Source of the DNA: Pseudanabaenales cyanobacterium
GTDB lineage: Bacteria > Cyanobacteriota > Cyanobacteriia > Phormidesmidales > Phormidesmidaceae
Direction: 5' to 3'
Length of the DNA: 5,370 bases
Assembly (NCBI GenBank): GCA_022360135.1
Contig: JAKSDM010000312.1
Coordinates: forward strand, 1 to 5,370
How positions within the stretch are numbered: the first letter of the stretch is position 1; every line of letters starts with the position of its first letter. Positions 5,307-5,370 of this stretch are shown one piece after another. The notes under the pieces were generated by a model, which was not told where the DNA came from, did not search any database, and saw only the letters and a program-made list of their open reading frames with translations. Position numbers and translations under genes: made by a program.

Positions 5307-5370
5307 AAATTTTTCAAACGCCTTCCCAGCCCAGCTAATCTCAGCCAGGCTATTCTCATTTTTAAGCACG

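Larger units (their letters stand above)
4222..5370. other. Long gene-free leader upstream of the pix operon
   Basis: About 1.15 kb with no frame on either strand that reads like a protein of any length. It is visibly AT-rich from about 4260 to 5160, then becomes richer in G+C to the right edge. It holds short tandem repeats (4421-4442, 4856-4897), inverted repeats (4355-4379, 4675-4703, 4981-4996, 5288-5306) and promoter-like sites on the minus strand. I see no tRNA, rRNA, CRISPR array, complete insertion sequence or known riboswitch. The regulatory signals of the pix genes are probably here. Confidence 0.75.

Noticed and set aside
5256..5369. Minus-strand frame entering from the right edge and stopping at 5258-5256 (37 codons), as the end of a neighbouring gene.
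   Set aside because: It has no recognisable family motif and too little length to judge; it may be chance, so it is not listed as a gene.

Overview
The window looks like cyanobacterial chromosome. Four copies of the cyanobacterial HIP1 palindrome (GCGATCGC) lie in the coding part. The genes are a PatA-type response regulator, a CheY-like regulator, a CheW-like adaptor and a multi-GAF sensor, all on the minus strand in one run. This is the order of the pix (tax1) positive-phototaxis cluster, pixG-pixH-pixI-pixJ, known from Synechocystis. The genus cannot be named from this sequence alone.

Layout, in the direction of transcription (right to left). Positions 5370-4222 form a leader of about 1.15 kb with no convincing gene. 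It is AT-rich between about 4260 and 5160 and carries short tandem repeats, hairpins and a good sigma70-type promoter candidate on the minus strand at 4659-4686. Next come pixG (4221-2983, GTG start), pixH (3014-2616, overlapping pixG by 32 bases), pixI (2599-1649, 16 bases after pixH) and the 5' part of pixJ (1605-1). The pixJ gene runs off the left edge after 535 codons.

How they work together: in the known Pix system PixJ senses light through bilin-binding GAF domains and signals through a methyl-accepting domain and the CheW-like PixI to a CheA-like kinase (PixL). The kinase phosphorylates PixG and PixH, which steer type IV pilus motility. The PixJ signalling domain and the kinase gene are not in this window and would be expected to the left.

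The most notable points are: (1) GAF2 and GAF3 of PixJ are a near-identical in-frame tandem duplication (period 522 bp, about 92% identity over 309 bases), with a sharp fall in identity at the domain edge; (2) the three GAF domains have a complementary cysteine pattern: GAF1 keeps the DXCF-position Cys but not the canonical one, while GAF2 and GAF3 keep the canonical Cys-His but have Ser in the DXCF position; (3) PixI is nearly twice the usual CheW length because of an extra N-terminal domain. No wholly new system is evident; this is an unusual variant of a known phototaxis operon.
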